64,000 nt of DNA from UBA5336 sp964492485 (GCA_964492485.1 CAZBKM010000008.1:45607-109606); one strand, 5' to 3'. Numbered from the stretch's first letter, positions 1 to 7,894 are shown. A program made the numbers and translations. The notes: a model not told the origin generated them from the letters alone.

Positions 1-1147
1 TCGCTGGCGCCCTGGACCGCTTGCGCTTCGCCTTGCCCTTTGGCTGCCAGGCGCCGGTCTCCGCCAGGTGGAGAAGGCGGATGGCGAGGCCGGTCGCCTC
101 GGCTTCCCGCAGCGCCGACCGCGTCCGGGCCCGGATCTCCGCCCGCCAGACCTGGAGGGCGTCGCGAAGGGCGGTGTCCTCGGGCGAAGCGGGGTCAAGG
201 GTGGGGCCGACGGTTTCCAGGAGCAGGACATCACTGTCGCGCAGGGGCGCAACGGTCCGGCCGAGCTTCTTCGCGGCCCTCGAGAGGCTCTTGGCCAGCG
301 CGTTCGGCAGGATCGGCCTGTAGGCCTCCAGCAGGACCCTGAGACGTCGCAGCGCGACGCGGGTCTGGTGAGGACCTTCCGGATCCTCCTCGGTAAGGGT
401 CAGGTGGAGCGCGTCGGCCAGCGCCTGCGCCACGATGCCAATCTGGACGGAGAAAGCCTCTCCGGCCGTCTGCCCCACCCCATGGGCCGCAATGGCAGAC
501 CGAGGACGGGCGTCGGGAAGGGCGTCCCGATCCTGGTCGAGGCTGTAGCCCCGCGCAGCCTTGGATGGCAGGCTGATCCTGGCGGCCCGGTCCGAGAGCA
601 GGCGACTTGCCCAGTTATAGACGTCACCGGCCGTGCCGGACTTCAGCTCGAACTCGACCTCGTGAACCGGCAAGGTCCGGTCGCCGGCGCGGATCTCGCC
701 GGTATCGATGGCCAGGTCGATCAGCCCGTCACCATTTCGTAACCGCCGCGACGTCCGCCGCACATCCGTGACGAAGACCCGCTCCAGCGCCTGTCCACCG
801 ACCAGTGCTTCCAGGTCGGACCGAAGGCGAGGGTCGTCGATTTGCGTGAGGTCCGGCTCGGGAGAGGGCAGGCGCGTATCTGTCTCGCGGACCCGATGAA
901 GCGCGCAGGCGATGTCCCGGTCCTGCTTGATCGTCTGTACCCAGAGTTTTCCGTCTCGCCGTATCCGCAGCGAGATGCCAGCGCGCTCGAGGCTGCGCTC
1001 GGCGGTGTCGTAATATTGCGTGCGCACCAGACGCGACACCGCCCGGCCTTCGGTGTGTTCCTTCAGCAGCGCGTGGTGGCGAACCGCGTCCAGGTCATCC
1101 GGCGACAGCGCCGCCTTGAGTTCGATTTCGAGGGATCCATGCGACAT
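1..1147 (-). CDS. CYTH-CHAD domain protein, 3' end outside window
   Basis: The open frame starts at ATG 1147 and runs off the left edge, so about 382 codons are visible. The N-terminus carries the CYTH signature E-x-E-x-K (EIELK, residues 7-11), followed by alternating charged strands typical of the triphosphate tunnel fold. From about residue 205 it becomes helical with many Arg/His residues (HQTRVALRRLR), as in CHAD domains. CYTH domains bind triphosphates or polyphosphate with metal ions, and CHAD domains bind polyphosphate, so a role in phosphate or polyphosphate metabolism is likely (family knowledge). It lies 106 bp downstream of the UspA gene on the same strand. The C-terminus seen here is strongly basic (KGKAKRKRSR). 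Confidence 0.85.
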   Translation of the reverse strand, partial: MSHGSLEIELKAALSPDDLDAVRHHALLKEHTEGRAVSRLVRTQYYDTAERSLERAGISLRIRRDGKLWVQTIKQDRDIACALHRVRETDTRLPSPEPDLTQIDDPRLRSDLEALVGGQALERVFVTDVRRTSRRLRNGDGLIDLAIDTGEIRAGDRTLPVHEVEFELKSGTAGDVYNWASRLLSDRAARISLPSKAARGYSLDQDRDALPDARPRSAIAAHGVGQTAGEAFSVQIGIVAQALADALHLTLTEEDPEGPHQTRVALRRLRVLLEAYRPILPNALAKSLSRAAKKLGRTVAPLRDSDVLLLETVGPTLDPASPEDTALRDALQVWRAEIRARTRSALREAEATGLAIRLLHLAETGAWQPKGKAKRKRSRAPA

Positions 1148-1253
1148 ATGACAAACATATGACACTTTCGGGCGCGCCGGAAGTCGTCCGCTGAGGAATG
1201 GATCGCACCGGCGCGATTTGCCTGTTCACGCGATGCCGGTCAGCCGCGGCGGC

Positions 1254-1655
1254 TCAGCGCACGACCATGACCGAACAATGGGCGTGCAATGCGGTCTGCG
1301 AGGCGTTGGAGGCGAAGATGTGGTCGCTGAGGCGGGGATCGTGGGACGCCATCACGATCAGGTCGATGTCCAATTCCCCGCCAACACGGGGAATGACGCG
1401 CGACGGCGATTCGTGGCTTCGGAACACGGGAACGATATCGACCCCATGGGCGGCGGCCTGTTCGGCGGTGAACTGGGTGAAGGCGGCTTCCCGATCTTCG
1501 GGCATGTCTGACAGATGCGGGCCCAGTGGCGGCTGAACGGTCAGGAAATGGTATTGGGCTCCCGTGGTTCGGGCCAGCCAGGCGCCAGCGCGGATCGCCT
1601 TCGCGGACTCGTCCTTGTGGCGCATGTCGATCGGCGTCAGCAGTCTCTGGAACAT
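1254..1655 (-). CDS. universal stress protein, UspA family
   Basis: A 133-residue cytosolic protein with one Usp domain. It opens with the usual beta strand and the Asp of that family (RLLTPIDM) and ends with the strand SVMVVR after a region (DLIVMASH) that precedes the nucleotide loop. The classical ATP loop G-x2-G-x9-G-S/T is not present (MASHDPRLSDHIFASNASQT instead), so it probably belongs to the non-ATP-binding Usp class (inference). The ATG at 1655 is preceded by AGGAGA at good spacing. It lies downstream of the second curli-operon lipoprotein and upstream of the CYTH-CHAD gene, all on the minus strand. Confidence 0.85.
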   Translation of the reverse strand: MFQRLLTPIDMRHKDESAKAIRAGAWLARTTGAQYHFLTVQPPLGPHLSDMPEDREAAFTQFTAEQAAAHGVDIVPVFRSHESPSRVIPRVGGELDIDLIVMASHDPRLSDHIFASNASQTALHAHCSVMVVR

Positions 1656-1745
1656 CGAGGTCTCCTCGTCATCGCGGCAGTCATCCCCGCCATCCTACGA
1701 CCTCGAGCCCGCCCCGGCCATGTTCTGGATCAAGGGGGCAGCCGG

Positions 1746-2372
1746 CTACTGTCCGACCGCGCCAGCCGGCGGAACGATGATTTCCAGAATGACGCCGTCA
1801 TTCGGCAGGGTGCCGTCCGACAAAGCGCGCGCGGCGGACGGCGAATCACGGCGCTCGGCGGGGGGAAGCTGATCCTGCGCGAGGAACTGGGCCGCCGAGG
1901 AGCGGGTCTCACCCCGGGCCAGCTCGTCTGCGGTGCGGGACGGGTCGATCTGGTTGCCGCGTCCATCCTGGGGCTGGAATGTCTGCAGCTCGACCTCCGC
2001 TGAGTCCGAAGCCTGGCCCGCCGAGGTCCGGGTGCCGGTATCAGGCCCGGAGATTTCCGCAGACCCCTCACCGCGGCACCGCGGGTCCGTGCCTGCGTTG
2101 TCCCCGGCGCAGGGATCGGGGGCGTCGATCGGATCAATGCTGATATCTCGGGAGATATCGGGCGATGTCACCTGCTGGGCGGAAACAGCCTCGCGGGCAT
2201 TGGGTTCAGGCGCGAACGCATCATCCGCGCCGGAGGTCGACGTGTCTGGACTTAGCAGGTCAGGCGCGGGTGCCGTCACACGCGCCCCGTTTTCATTCCC
2301 GGTCTCGCCCAGCGTGCAGCCCACCACTAAAAACAGCAGGGGAAGGGCGGAAACGGCGGTGAAGCGGTGCAT
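1746..2372 (-). CDS. lipoprotein of the curli operon, function unknown
   Basis: A 208-residue protein with a short lipoprotein signal peptide (hydrophobic core LPLLFLVV, then GC, lipobox VVGC with Cys19). The mature part is low-complexity and acidic, rich in Asp, Ser, Thr, Ala and Pro, with a Cys pair around residues 88-100. The end is more ordered and hydrophobic (DGVILEIIVPPAGAVGQ). No known family is recognised. It starts 46 bp after the stop of another lipoprotein gene and is the last gene of the curli-like run on this strand, which suggests a role at the outer membrane linked to amyloid secretion or anchoring (inference). It is too long and too different to be called CsgE. Confidence 0.65.
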   Translation of the reverse strand: MHRFTAVSALPLLFLVVGCTLGETGNENGARVTAPAPDLLSPDTSTSGADDAFAPEPNAREAVSAQQVTSPDISRDISIDPIDAPDPCAGDNAGTDPRCRGEGSAEISGPDTGTRTSAGQASDSAEVELQTFQPQDGRGNQIDPSRTADELARGETRSSAAQFLAQDQLPPAERRDSPSAARALSDGTLPNDGVILEIIVPPAGAVGQ

Positions 2373-2418
2373 GGCCTGGCCTTCCGGACATCGTGAACAA
2401 GGCGGGGCGCCCTGTGCT

Positions 2419-3474
2419 CTACTTTAGGCTCCAGATGGGGCCTCCGCCAAGGAGGCGTCCGATAGTGGCAGCAACTTGTGGCGCGGCCTGCGGCACAATG
2501 CTGAGACGGCTCAGCGGCGCGATGGCCAATCTGGCCTCCTCCGCATCGGCTGAAGGGTCAGGGACGATGTCGGGCAGGGCCGCCACGATAATCCGTGTGT
2601 CGGGCGCCGGCGGTGGATCGGCACTCGCTAGGGTGAGTTGCGGGATACCGGTCGAGTCGGCGAGCGTGCCGAGCGGCCTCCTGACAGCCTGAGGGCTGGC
2701 CCCCGGGCGGGTTCGGGGACGGCTTTCGGAAGTCGCCTCGTCCGTCGCTGTTGAGGCGATCTGTGGAACCGAGTGGCCATTTTCTGCGAGCTCGATTGGC
2801 GAGACCTGGTCGATGTCCAGGACAGCCGAGCCAAAACGGTCCAGCCGGAGGTCCAACGCTTCGGCGCTGGGCGCCGGGGCGGTGTCTCCAGATGCCCTTT
2901 CCGCTCCTGTCGAGGCACGGCCATTATCGCCGCCTGGCAAGACGGGACCGGTGGGGACTAGCACCGGACCGACCGGTTGCGCCCTGCGCCCGACCCTGTC
3001 CACGGCGGTCTGTGGATCAAACCTGTCGGGGTCGGGACCTGGCTGCGGCGCGGGGCGCGATGTTCGTGTGGCTGCTGGTTCGCCCATGGCCGAGAAGAAG
3101 GAGGGGAGTGTGGCAAGCCGGTCGGCATCGCGTGTCTCGAACGCGCCCGCCACTGATTGCTTTCGTCCGGATGAGGTCGGCACGACATCCGTTGGGGGGC
3201 GAACGATCGGAGCTACGGTCAGGTCGTAGGTGGGCGTCCGGGTGATCTGGTCAGCGCTTACCGATGCGCCAAGCCGGGCCGGTGTCGCAAGGGATGATGT
3301 TGGAGCGAGCGGGGTCGCCGCGAGCGCGGCAGTCGAATGGCGGGAGGTCCCGGCTGCCAGTTCGGTCTGCGCCTGAAAGGCTGGCGCCTGTGAAAACATG
3401 CCCGAGACGGACGCACACCCCGGAAGGGCAAACAGCGTGAACAGGACGCCGAACAGTCGGGTCAGTCGCGGCAT
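2419..3474 (-). CDS. lipoprotein following the curlin gene, function unknown
   Basis: The chosen start is ATG 3474, which has AGGAAGGAAC just upstream. The frame is open further upstream, but only the 351-residue form begins with a signal peptide. That signal (MPRLTRLFGVLFTLFALPGC) ends in a lipobox LPGC. The mature protein is long, low in predicted structure and rich in Ala, Pro, Thr, Arg and Asp. No domain is recognised. It follows the large curlin-repeat gene after a 12-bp stem-loop and precedes a second lipoprotein gene. Position suggests an outer-membrane accessory of the amyloid system (inference). The 5' extension to 3579 is rejected because it would bury the signal peptide. Confidence 0.65.
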   Translation of the reverse strand: MPRLTRLFGVLFTLFALPGCASVSGMFSQAPAFQAQTELAAGTSRHSTAALAATPLAPTSSLATPARLGASVSADQITRTPTYDLTVAPIVRPPTDVVPTSSGRKQSVAGAFETRDADRLATLPSFFSAMGEPAATRTSRPAPQPGPDPDRFDPQTAVDRVGRRAQPVGPVLVPTGPVLPGGDNGRASTGAERASGDTAPAPSAEALDLRLDRFGSAVLDIDQVSPIELAENGHSVPQIASTATDEATSESRPRTRPGASPQAVRRPLGTLADSTGIPQLTLASADPPPAPDTRIIVAALPDIVPDPSADAEEARLAIAPLSRLSIVPQAAPQVAATIGRLLGGGPIWSLK

Positions 3475-3560
3475 GGTCAGGTTCCTTCCTGGTCGAAGAC
3501 GACACACCATCACAATATCTGACACTCGACGCGCACGGCCCATCGGGCCGATGCAAGGAA

Positions 3561-3591
3561 CACACCGCCCGGCAAGCAACCGGGCGGTGTG
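3561..3591 (-). terminator. stem-loop after the large curlin gene
   Basis: A perfect 12-bp inverted repeat (CACACCGCCCGG and its complement) with a 7-nt loop sits 18 bp past the curlin stop codon. No strong U-run follows in the direction of transcription (TTCCTTGC). It could be a partial terminator that limits lipoprotein expression, or a 3' stabiliser of the curlin mRNA. Confidence 0.6.
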
Positions 3592-3608
3592 CAGATTAAG
3601 CGAAAGCG

Positions 3609-4919
3609 CTACTGGGTGACAGACCCGGTGTTTCCGACACCGTTCTGGGTGATGGTCGCATTGTTGCCATCAGATCCCTGGGTGATGGACGCCCAGTTAT
3701 CGAGGCCACCCGTCTGAACGATAGTTCCGACGTTCGTGTTGCCTTCCTGGCTGATAAACGCGTCACCGCGACGTCCGCCCAATTCCTGGCTGACGTTCGC
3801 AATGTTGTCGTTACCGCCCTGGCTGACATCGGCCAGATTGTTGCCATCATCGGTCTGGGTGATGGTCGTGCGGTTGCGGTTGCCAGCCTGGCTCACGATC
3901 GCTTCAAGACCGAAGGACGTCTGTGTGATCGTCGCGCGGTTGTCGTTTCCGGACTGATCGTCGACCATGATCGTGTTGCCGATACCGGACTGGCTCGCAG
4001 TCAGGCGGTTCCGGTTACCGCTCTGGTTCACGGTGGCAGTCTGGCCGCGGTTCAGCTGGTCAAGGTTGGCGACGTTGTCGTTGCCACCCTGGGTGATCGT
4101 TGCCGTGATGTCACTGTCGCCCTCGCCATCGTCACCGATATTGGCCCCGCCATCATCGGCCTGCAGGAGGTTGACCGTGTTGCCGACGCCGAGTTGCTCG
4201 ACCGTTGCAGCGAAGCGCTTCGACGCTTCGTTGTTCATGATCTGGTCGATGTTCGCCCGGTTGTCGCTGTTGGACTGGGTCACGGTCGCGTCAAGATCCG
4301 AGGTGTCCTTCGCCAGAGCCTGCTGGTTCACGTTAACGACTGACCCTGAGGAGTTGGTCTGCGTAACGGTGGCATCGAGATTCTTGGCGCGGACGCCGAC
4401 AGCGTTCTGGTCAATGTTTGCCGTAGCGCCGTTTTCCTGGATGACGTCCGCACGGAGTGTACCGGCAAACTGACCGCCCGGATCCTGCTCCGTATCCGCG
4501 GTCTGGTTGATGGTCGCGGTGCTGTCGTTGCCCCGCTGCTCAACCGACACGCTTTCGTTGAACGCACCGCCGAGTAGATTCTGGTTTACCGTCGCTCGGT
4601 TGCGGTTGCCGCTCTGCTCGACCGTCGCGTCCGGGTCGCCGGGCTCTCGGATGGACCCGCCATCGCTACCGTTGAAAGCGGCTTCGTCGTTCTGCGTGAC
4701 CTTGGTCGTGTTATCGTTGCCCGACTGGATCACTTGGGCGTTCGCCTCGGTCGCATTCTGGTCGATGGTCGCGGAGTTGTCGGACCCGCCATCCTGATTT
4801 GCATTGGCGACGTTGGCGGTGCCGATCTGCTCGATGCTGGTTGTGTTGTCCTGCGCGAACGCCGGTGCGGCGAACATCAGAGCGGCGGCGGCCGCTGTAT
4901 AGACTAGCTTCCCACGCAT
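3609..4919 (-). CDS. large curlin-repeat amyloid subunit (CsgA-like)
   Basis: A 436-residue secreted protein. Residues 1-22 are a Sec signal peptide ending AFA before QDNTT. Almost all of the mature chain is made of about 15 or more curlin-type repeats of the form x-x-Q-x-G-x-x-N-x-A-x-x-x-Q (for example QSGNRNRATVNQ, QGGNDNVANLDQ, QSGNDNRATITQ). In the curlin family these stack into a beta-solenoid amyloid. It is about three times the length of enterobacterial CsgA and has acidic inserts between some repeats. ATG 4919 has an ideal AAGGAG Shine-Dalgarno sequence. Together with csgG and csgF it should form extracellular fibres for biofilm or adhesion. Whether it is the major subunit is inferred from its strong start signals and size. 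Confidence 0.88.
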   Translation of the reverse strand: MRGKLVYTAAAAALMFAAPAFAQDNTTSIEQIGTANVANANQDGGSDNSATIDQNATEANAQVIQSGNDNTTKVTQNDEAAFNGSDGGSIREPGDPDATVEQSGNRNRATVNQNLLGGAFNESVSVEQRGNDSTATINQTADTEQDPGGQFAGTLRADVIQENGATANIDQNAVGVRAKNLDATVTQTNSSGSVVNVNQQALAKDTSDLDATVTQSNSDNRANIDQIMNNEASKRFAATVEQLGVGNTVNLLQADDGGANIGDDGEGDSDITATITQGGNDNVANLDQLNRGQTATVNQSGNRNRLTASQSGIGNTIMVDDQSGNDNRATITQTSFGLEAIVSQAGNRNRTTITQTDDGNNLADVSQGGNDNIANVSQELGGRRGDAFISQEGNTNVGTIVQTGGLDNWASITQGSDGNNATITQNGVGNTGSVTQ

Positions 4920-4995
4920 GGGGATCTCCTTCTCTGCTTAAGCGTTTCAGATTGTTTCAAGGACGCCGTTCGTGGTCCGTCTCGACCTTCTGGCG

Positions 4996-5018
4996 CCGCA
5001 CCGGGAGGGCCGGTGCGG
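4996..5018 (-). other. stem-loop between the two curlin genes
   Basis: A perfect 9-bp inverted repeat (CCGCACCGG and its complement) with a 5-nt loop lies in the 226-bp gap between the two curlin genes, about 80 bp before the large curlin start. It would form in the mRNA and could act in processing, stability or pausing. The rest of this gap has no gene. Confidence 0.5.
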
Positions 5019-5106
5019 TCGACGGGTCCCCCCTTTTCCCGCTGAACCCGAGGTCCAGCCCTAAGGATCCGAACAGGCCCGGGAGCCCGGATCGGACCAC
5101 GCACGC

Positions 5107-5124
5107 CATTCGGCGAACCGAATG
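5107..5124 (-). other. stem-loop just after the small curlin gene
   Basis: A perfect 7-bp inverted repeat (CATTCGG and its complement) with a 4-nt loop that reads UUCG on the transcribed strand. It starts 21 bp after the stop of the small curlin gene. There is no U-run. It may protect the 3' end of the upstream message. Confidence 0.45.
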
Positions 5125-5145
5125 TACGTTTCCGGGGACGGGCGC

Positions 5146-5940
5146 TCATGGCCCCCCCCATTGATTCACGGTGACCGGCGCGCATCCCGACGGGTTCACG
5201 CAACCGGACTGCTTGATCTTGTAATAGTCGCCGCCGTCCTGGAGCAGCCGCAGATTATTGCCCTGGCCAGTCTGGGTGACGTAGCCTTGGTTATCGTCAT
5301 TGTCCTGAAGGATGGCGACGGTGTTGTTCGTGCCGCGCTGGTCGGTTTCCGCGACATTGTCATTGCCGCGCTGCAGGATCAGCGAACGGTTACCGTCCGC
5401 AGTCGCATACATCGCTCCCTCGACCGAAGCGGTCTGGCGGGCCGACGCCGTGTTACCCGACCCGATCTGGGCGATGCGCACCTCGTTGGCAATTCCGTCC
5501 CCGATGGCGTTATCCTGAACGATCAGGGCGCTGTTGTCGGAGCCGCTCATCAGGGCGAATGCCGCGTTGCCCGGCTGACCGTTACCGGCGCCGGTGGCCA
5601 TGGTCTGGCGGATCGTGAGGCTGTTGTTCTGTCCGATGATGCCGGCGTTCGAGATGTTTCCCGAGCCAGACTGTTCGATGCGATTGGCTCGGTCGGCGCC
5701 GTTGTCGCGACCGATCACGCCGATACGGGCCACGTTCCGGTCGCCTTCCGTCGTGATCTGGGTCCGGTTTCCGGCGCCGCCACGATGCACGACATGGCTC
5801 GTGGAGTTGTCACCAATCTGCTCGATGTGAGCGATCGACTCTGCTTCAAAACCATCCTGAGCATTGGCTGGGAATGCCAGGACAGAGGTGAAAAAGAGCG
5901 CCGCGAGACTGCGGTTTGATGGGCTGCGAGAAGCAGTCAA
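5146..5940 (-). CDS. small curlin-repeat protein (CsgB-like)
   Basis: A 264-residue secreted protein. The reading starts at TTG 5940, with AGGAG seven bases upstream; no ATG precedes the signal peptide in frame. The signal (SLAALFFTSVLAFPANA) ends before QDGFE. The mature chain has curlin-type repeats (IEQIGDNSTSHV, IEQSGSGNISNAGI, AQIGSGNTASARQ, LQRGNDNVAETDQ) that are less regular than in the neighbour. It ends with a Cys pair (SGCVNPSGC) and VNQWGGP. By analogy with CsgB it may be the nucleator or minor subunit (inference). The weak TTG start and palindromic ribosome site fit low expression. It lies between csgG and the large curlin gene. Confidence 0.8.
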   Translation of the reverse strand: MTASRSPSNRSLAALFFTSVLAFPANAQDGFEAESIAHIEQIGDNSTSHVVHRGGAGNRTQITTEGDRNVARIGVIGRDNGADRANRIEQSGSGNISNAGIIGQNNSLTIRQTMATGAGNGQPGNAAFALMSGSDNSALIVQDNAIGDGIANEVRIAQIGSGNTASARQTASVEGAMYATADGNRSLILQRGNDNVAETDQRGTNNTVAILQDNDDNQGYVTQTGQGNNLRLLQDGGDYYKIKQSGCVNPSGCAPVTVNQWGGP

Positions 5941-5944
5941 GTTT

Positions 5945-5958
5945 CAACTCCTGAGTTG
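5945..5958 (-). promoter_or_regulatory. palindromic ribosome binding site of the CsgB-like gene
   Basis: The Shine-Dalgarno sequence AGGAG sits inside the 14-base palindrome CAACTCAGGAGTTG, directly before a TTG start. A 5-bp stem with a CAGG loop can form in the mRNA and would partly hide the ribosome site. Confidence 0.5.
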
Positions 5959-5992
5959 CCCAGGCTTCAGCGAAGCACTAGAACCTCAGGGT

Positions 5993-6084
5993 CAGCCCGG
6001 TTGGGCTGGCCCCGAGGAAAAGACCGGTCCGAGCGCCAACTTGTGCCCGGTCTTTTCCTCACCCTGGATCCGATGCTCGGATCC
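5993..6084 (-). other. three stem-loops between csgG and the curlin genes
   Basis: Three hairpins lie in the 207-bp gap after csgG. In the direction of transcription they are: GGATCCGA/TCGGATCC (6066-6084, 8 bp, 3-nt loop); a perfect 14-bp stem GAGGAAAAGACCGG/CCGGTCTTTTCCTC (6014-6060, 19-nt loop); and CAGCCC/GGGCTG (5993-6008). No long U-run follows. Such structures usually shield an mRNA end or reduce read-through, which would uncouple subunit expression from secretion-gene expression (inference). Confidence 0.6.
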
Positions 6085-6147
6085 GCTTGAATGTCGGTCG
6101 GTATCGTCTGACGAAACTGTCTGGCGTCCGGTCTCCCTTTGTCCTGA

Positions 6148-7212
6148 TCACGACCCCGTTGGGCCGTCTCCGCTAATCGGCGCCCGCGCTTGGGCGGGTG
6201 TGCCGGTGTCTTCGGTGCCTGCGCCGCCGGCGGCTGGCGTGCCGTCTTCCCCGGCGCGCTTTCGCGCCTGGCGGTCGGCTTCGGCGGCGTAGAATTCGCT
6301 CGGCACGAACTTTTCCACGTCCCGCGAGAAATCACTGGCGAAATTTCGCTCGTAGAAGTCTATGGCCTTTTTGCCCATCTCCTGATCTTCAAATTCCCAC
6401 ATACCGATCTTTGCGCCCTCGATGATCAGCCCATAGACGGCCTTCTCCAGGGCCTGGCGCACGGCGAGATGGCGGGGCTGGTTCATCGTGTAACCGGCCT
6501 CCGCCTCAAGAAGCTCGCGGAACGCCACGAACTTGAAGGCGTTGCCCTGAACCAGGACCGAAGCGACGCGCTGCTCACTTGTGATCGAGAGCAACACCTC
6601 CCCGGTTTTCACGCTCACGGCGCGAAGATACACCGAGACACTGTCCTCGCGGTATTCGCTGTTCGCGCCGATGCCGAGATAGCGCGCCCCCGCACCGCCT
6701 GTGACAAGATTGCTGTCATAGCCCGTGATCGCGCCTTCCAGAATGATCCCGGCAAACAGGAGCGAGGGCAGCGCACGCGACTGCTGGGATGGCTCGTTCA
6801 GGTAACGCTCGCGCATCTGCAGAATGATCTGGCGCTCCTGTAACAGATTGTCGAGCTTCTCCCGTTCGATGACCGTGAACCAGCCGCGATTGCCAGCGTC
6901 ATGCAGCGCCTTCAACAGGATCGGGGTTGCGCCCTGAGTCACGGCCCGGGTCAGCGATTGCGTCCCTTCGGTCGGCTTGAAGGCGCCGGTCTGGTCATTC
7001 ACGCCATAGACCGCAACAGCGACCTTTTCCTTTGGCTTGGGCAGCCATTTCAGCGTGTGTTCGGTCTGCGTCGTCGTGTTGAGCTTCGGCTCGCTCATCG
7101 GAAGCTCGGGGGTCGGCACACTCGTCGTCGTGCACCCGCCGAGCGCCAGGCTCATGGCGCTGATCGCCAGCACTCTTGGCGCCAGGGAGGATTTGGGTGT
7201 CCGCAGGTTCAC
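6148..7212 (-). CDS. csgG: curli secretion channel lipoprotein CsgG
   Basis: A 354-residue lipoprotein that forms the outer-membrane pore for curlin subunits. It starts at GTG 7212, with GAGGG upstream. The signal ends in the lipobox LGGC (Cys at about residue 27). The CsgG core is clear: KVAVAVYGVNDQTG, the helix with ERQIILQMRER, the segment LLFAGIILEGAITGYDSN, then YLRAVSVKTGEVLLSITSEQ and EAGYTMNQPRHLAVRQALEKAVYGLI. After about residue 290 there is a tail rich in Ala, Gly, Thr and Pro that is longer than in the enterobacterial protein. It begins 21 bp after the csgF stop, so the two are co-transcribed. The 207-bp gap after it holds strong hairpins. Confidence 0.95.
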   Translation of the reverse strand: MNLRTPKSSLAPRVLAISAMSLALGGCTTTSVPTPELPMSEPKLNTTTQTEHTLKWLPKPKEKVAVAVYGVNDQTGAFKPTEGTQSLTRAVTQGATPILLKALHDAGNRGWFTVIEREKLDNLLQERQIILQMRERYLNEPSQQSRALPSLLFAGIILEGAITGYDSNLVTGGAGARYLGIGANSEYREDSVSVYLRAVSVKTGEVLLSITSEQRVASVLVQGNAFKFVAFRELLEAEAGYTMNQPRHLAVRQALEKAVYGLIIEGAKIGMWEFEDQEMGKKAIDFYERNFASDFSRDVEKFVPSEFYAAEADRQARKRAGEDGTPAAGGAGTEDTGTPAQARAPISGDGPTGS

Positions 7213-7233
7213 GGGCTGTCCCTCTTTGTTACT

Positions 7234-7656
7234 CTACTGTGCCTGGAAAAGGGGAACGACGATCTCCGTCGTTTGGCCCGTTGCCGCGTCGAAAATTGTC
7301 AGGGTCACATTGTCGAGGCCGCGCTGGAAATCTATGCGCTGGTCCCCGAACTGAATGGTTCCCGACTCCTGCGGGTTCTCGCCGAAGATTGCATCCGTCA
7401 CTTCAGAGGCGAGTCCGGAAAGGAGCCGGCTCTCAAGCTGACGTACGAAGAGATCTGCCTGCGTGCTGTCCTCGCCAAAACGAGAGTCCGGATCCTCGGT
7501 ATCATCCTGGGCATTGGCGATCCCGAGCAGGTGCGAGGAGTTGAACGGATTGCCGCCGAACGACGGATTGACCGGCTCGTACACCAGATCCTGGGCTGAA
7601 GCGGAAAAAGTAAACAGCGTGCCCGCGCCGATAAGCGCGGAGAGTGTGCGGGCCAT
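7234..7656 (-). CDS. csgF: curli assembly protein CsgF
   Basis: A 140-residue secreted protein. Residues 1-22 form a Sec signal peptide (SASA before QDLVY). The mature N-terminus matches the diagnostic CsgF motif: LVYEPVNPSFGGNPFNS. In E. coli this segment plugs into the CsgG pore and the rest couples secretion to nucleation at the cell surface. The C-terminal half (FGDQRIDFQRGLDNVTLTIFD) is also CsgF-like. It is the first gene of the operon, so the promoter is expected in the AT-rich gap 7657-7894. No csgD regulator or csgE gene lies next to it. Confidence 0.93.
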   Translation of the reverse strand: MARTLSALIGAGTLFTFSASAQDLVYEPVNPSFGGNPFNSSHLLGIANAQDDTEDPDSRFGEDSTQADLFVRQLESRLLSGLASEVTDAIFGENPQESGTIQFGDQRIDFQRGLDNVTLTIFDAATGQTTEIVVPLFQAQ

Positions 7657-7894
7657 GTTCGGTTACCCCCAAAGGCCTTCTAAGTTCCCCATTTTGGGTA
7701 GGTTTTAGCCATTGGGCTTAGCCTAAGCAATGGTTAATGCTCAATATAGCGCCATTTTCCCTCGTTGGGAGAAAAATCGAAAGATGAATCCGAACGATAG
7801 TTGAATAACCAAGGGCGTCATAAAATTGATTCAATACTAGCATGTATGGGTTAATAAGGCGCCCTTACACCAAAGAAGCGATTTGGATACTTGC
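7657..7894 (-). promoter_or_regulatory. AT-rich control region upstream of the curli operon
   Basis: This 238-bp gap is strikingly AT-rich compared with its surroundings, as expected for a regulated promoter. It contains the dyad CCATT-GG-GCTTAG-C-CTAAGC-AATGG at 7709-7733, an 11-bp stem with a two-base bulge, 53-77 bp before the csgF start. The base-order GGGTAACCGAA touches the start codon (minus-strand reading of 7658-7668) and is repeated upstream of flbT. I could not identify convincing -35/-10 boxes. Confidence 0.45.

Noticed and set aside
1746..2372. csgE
   Set aside because: The product is a lipoprotein of low complexity without CsgE features.
2393..2692. Plus-strand frames inside the curli-operon lipoprotein region
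   Set aside because: They are antisense to lipoprotein genes that have signal peptides and ribosome sites.
3609..5940. CRISPR-like or DNA tandem repeat
   Set aside because: The periodicity comes from protein-level curlin repeats; the DNA units vary.
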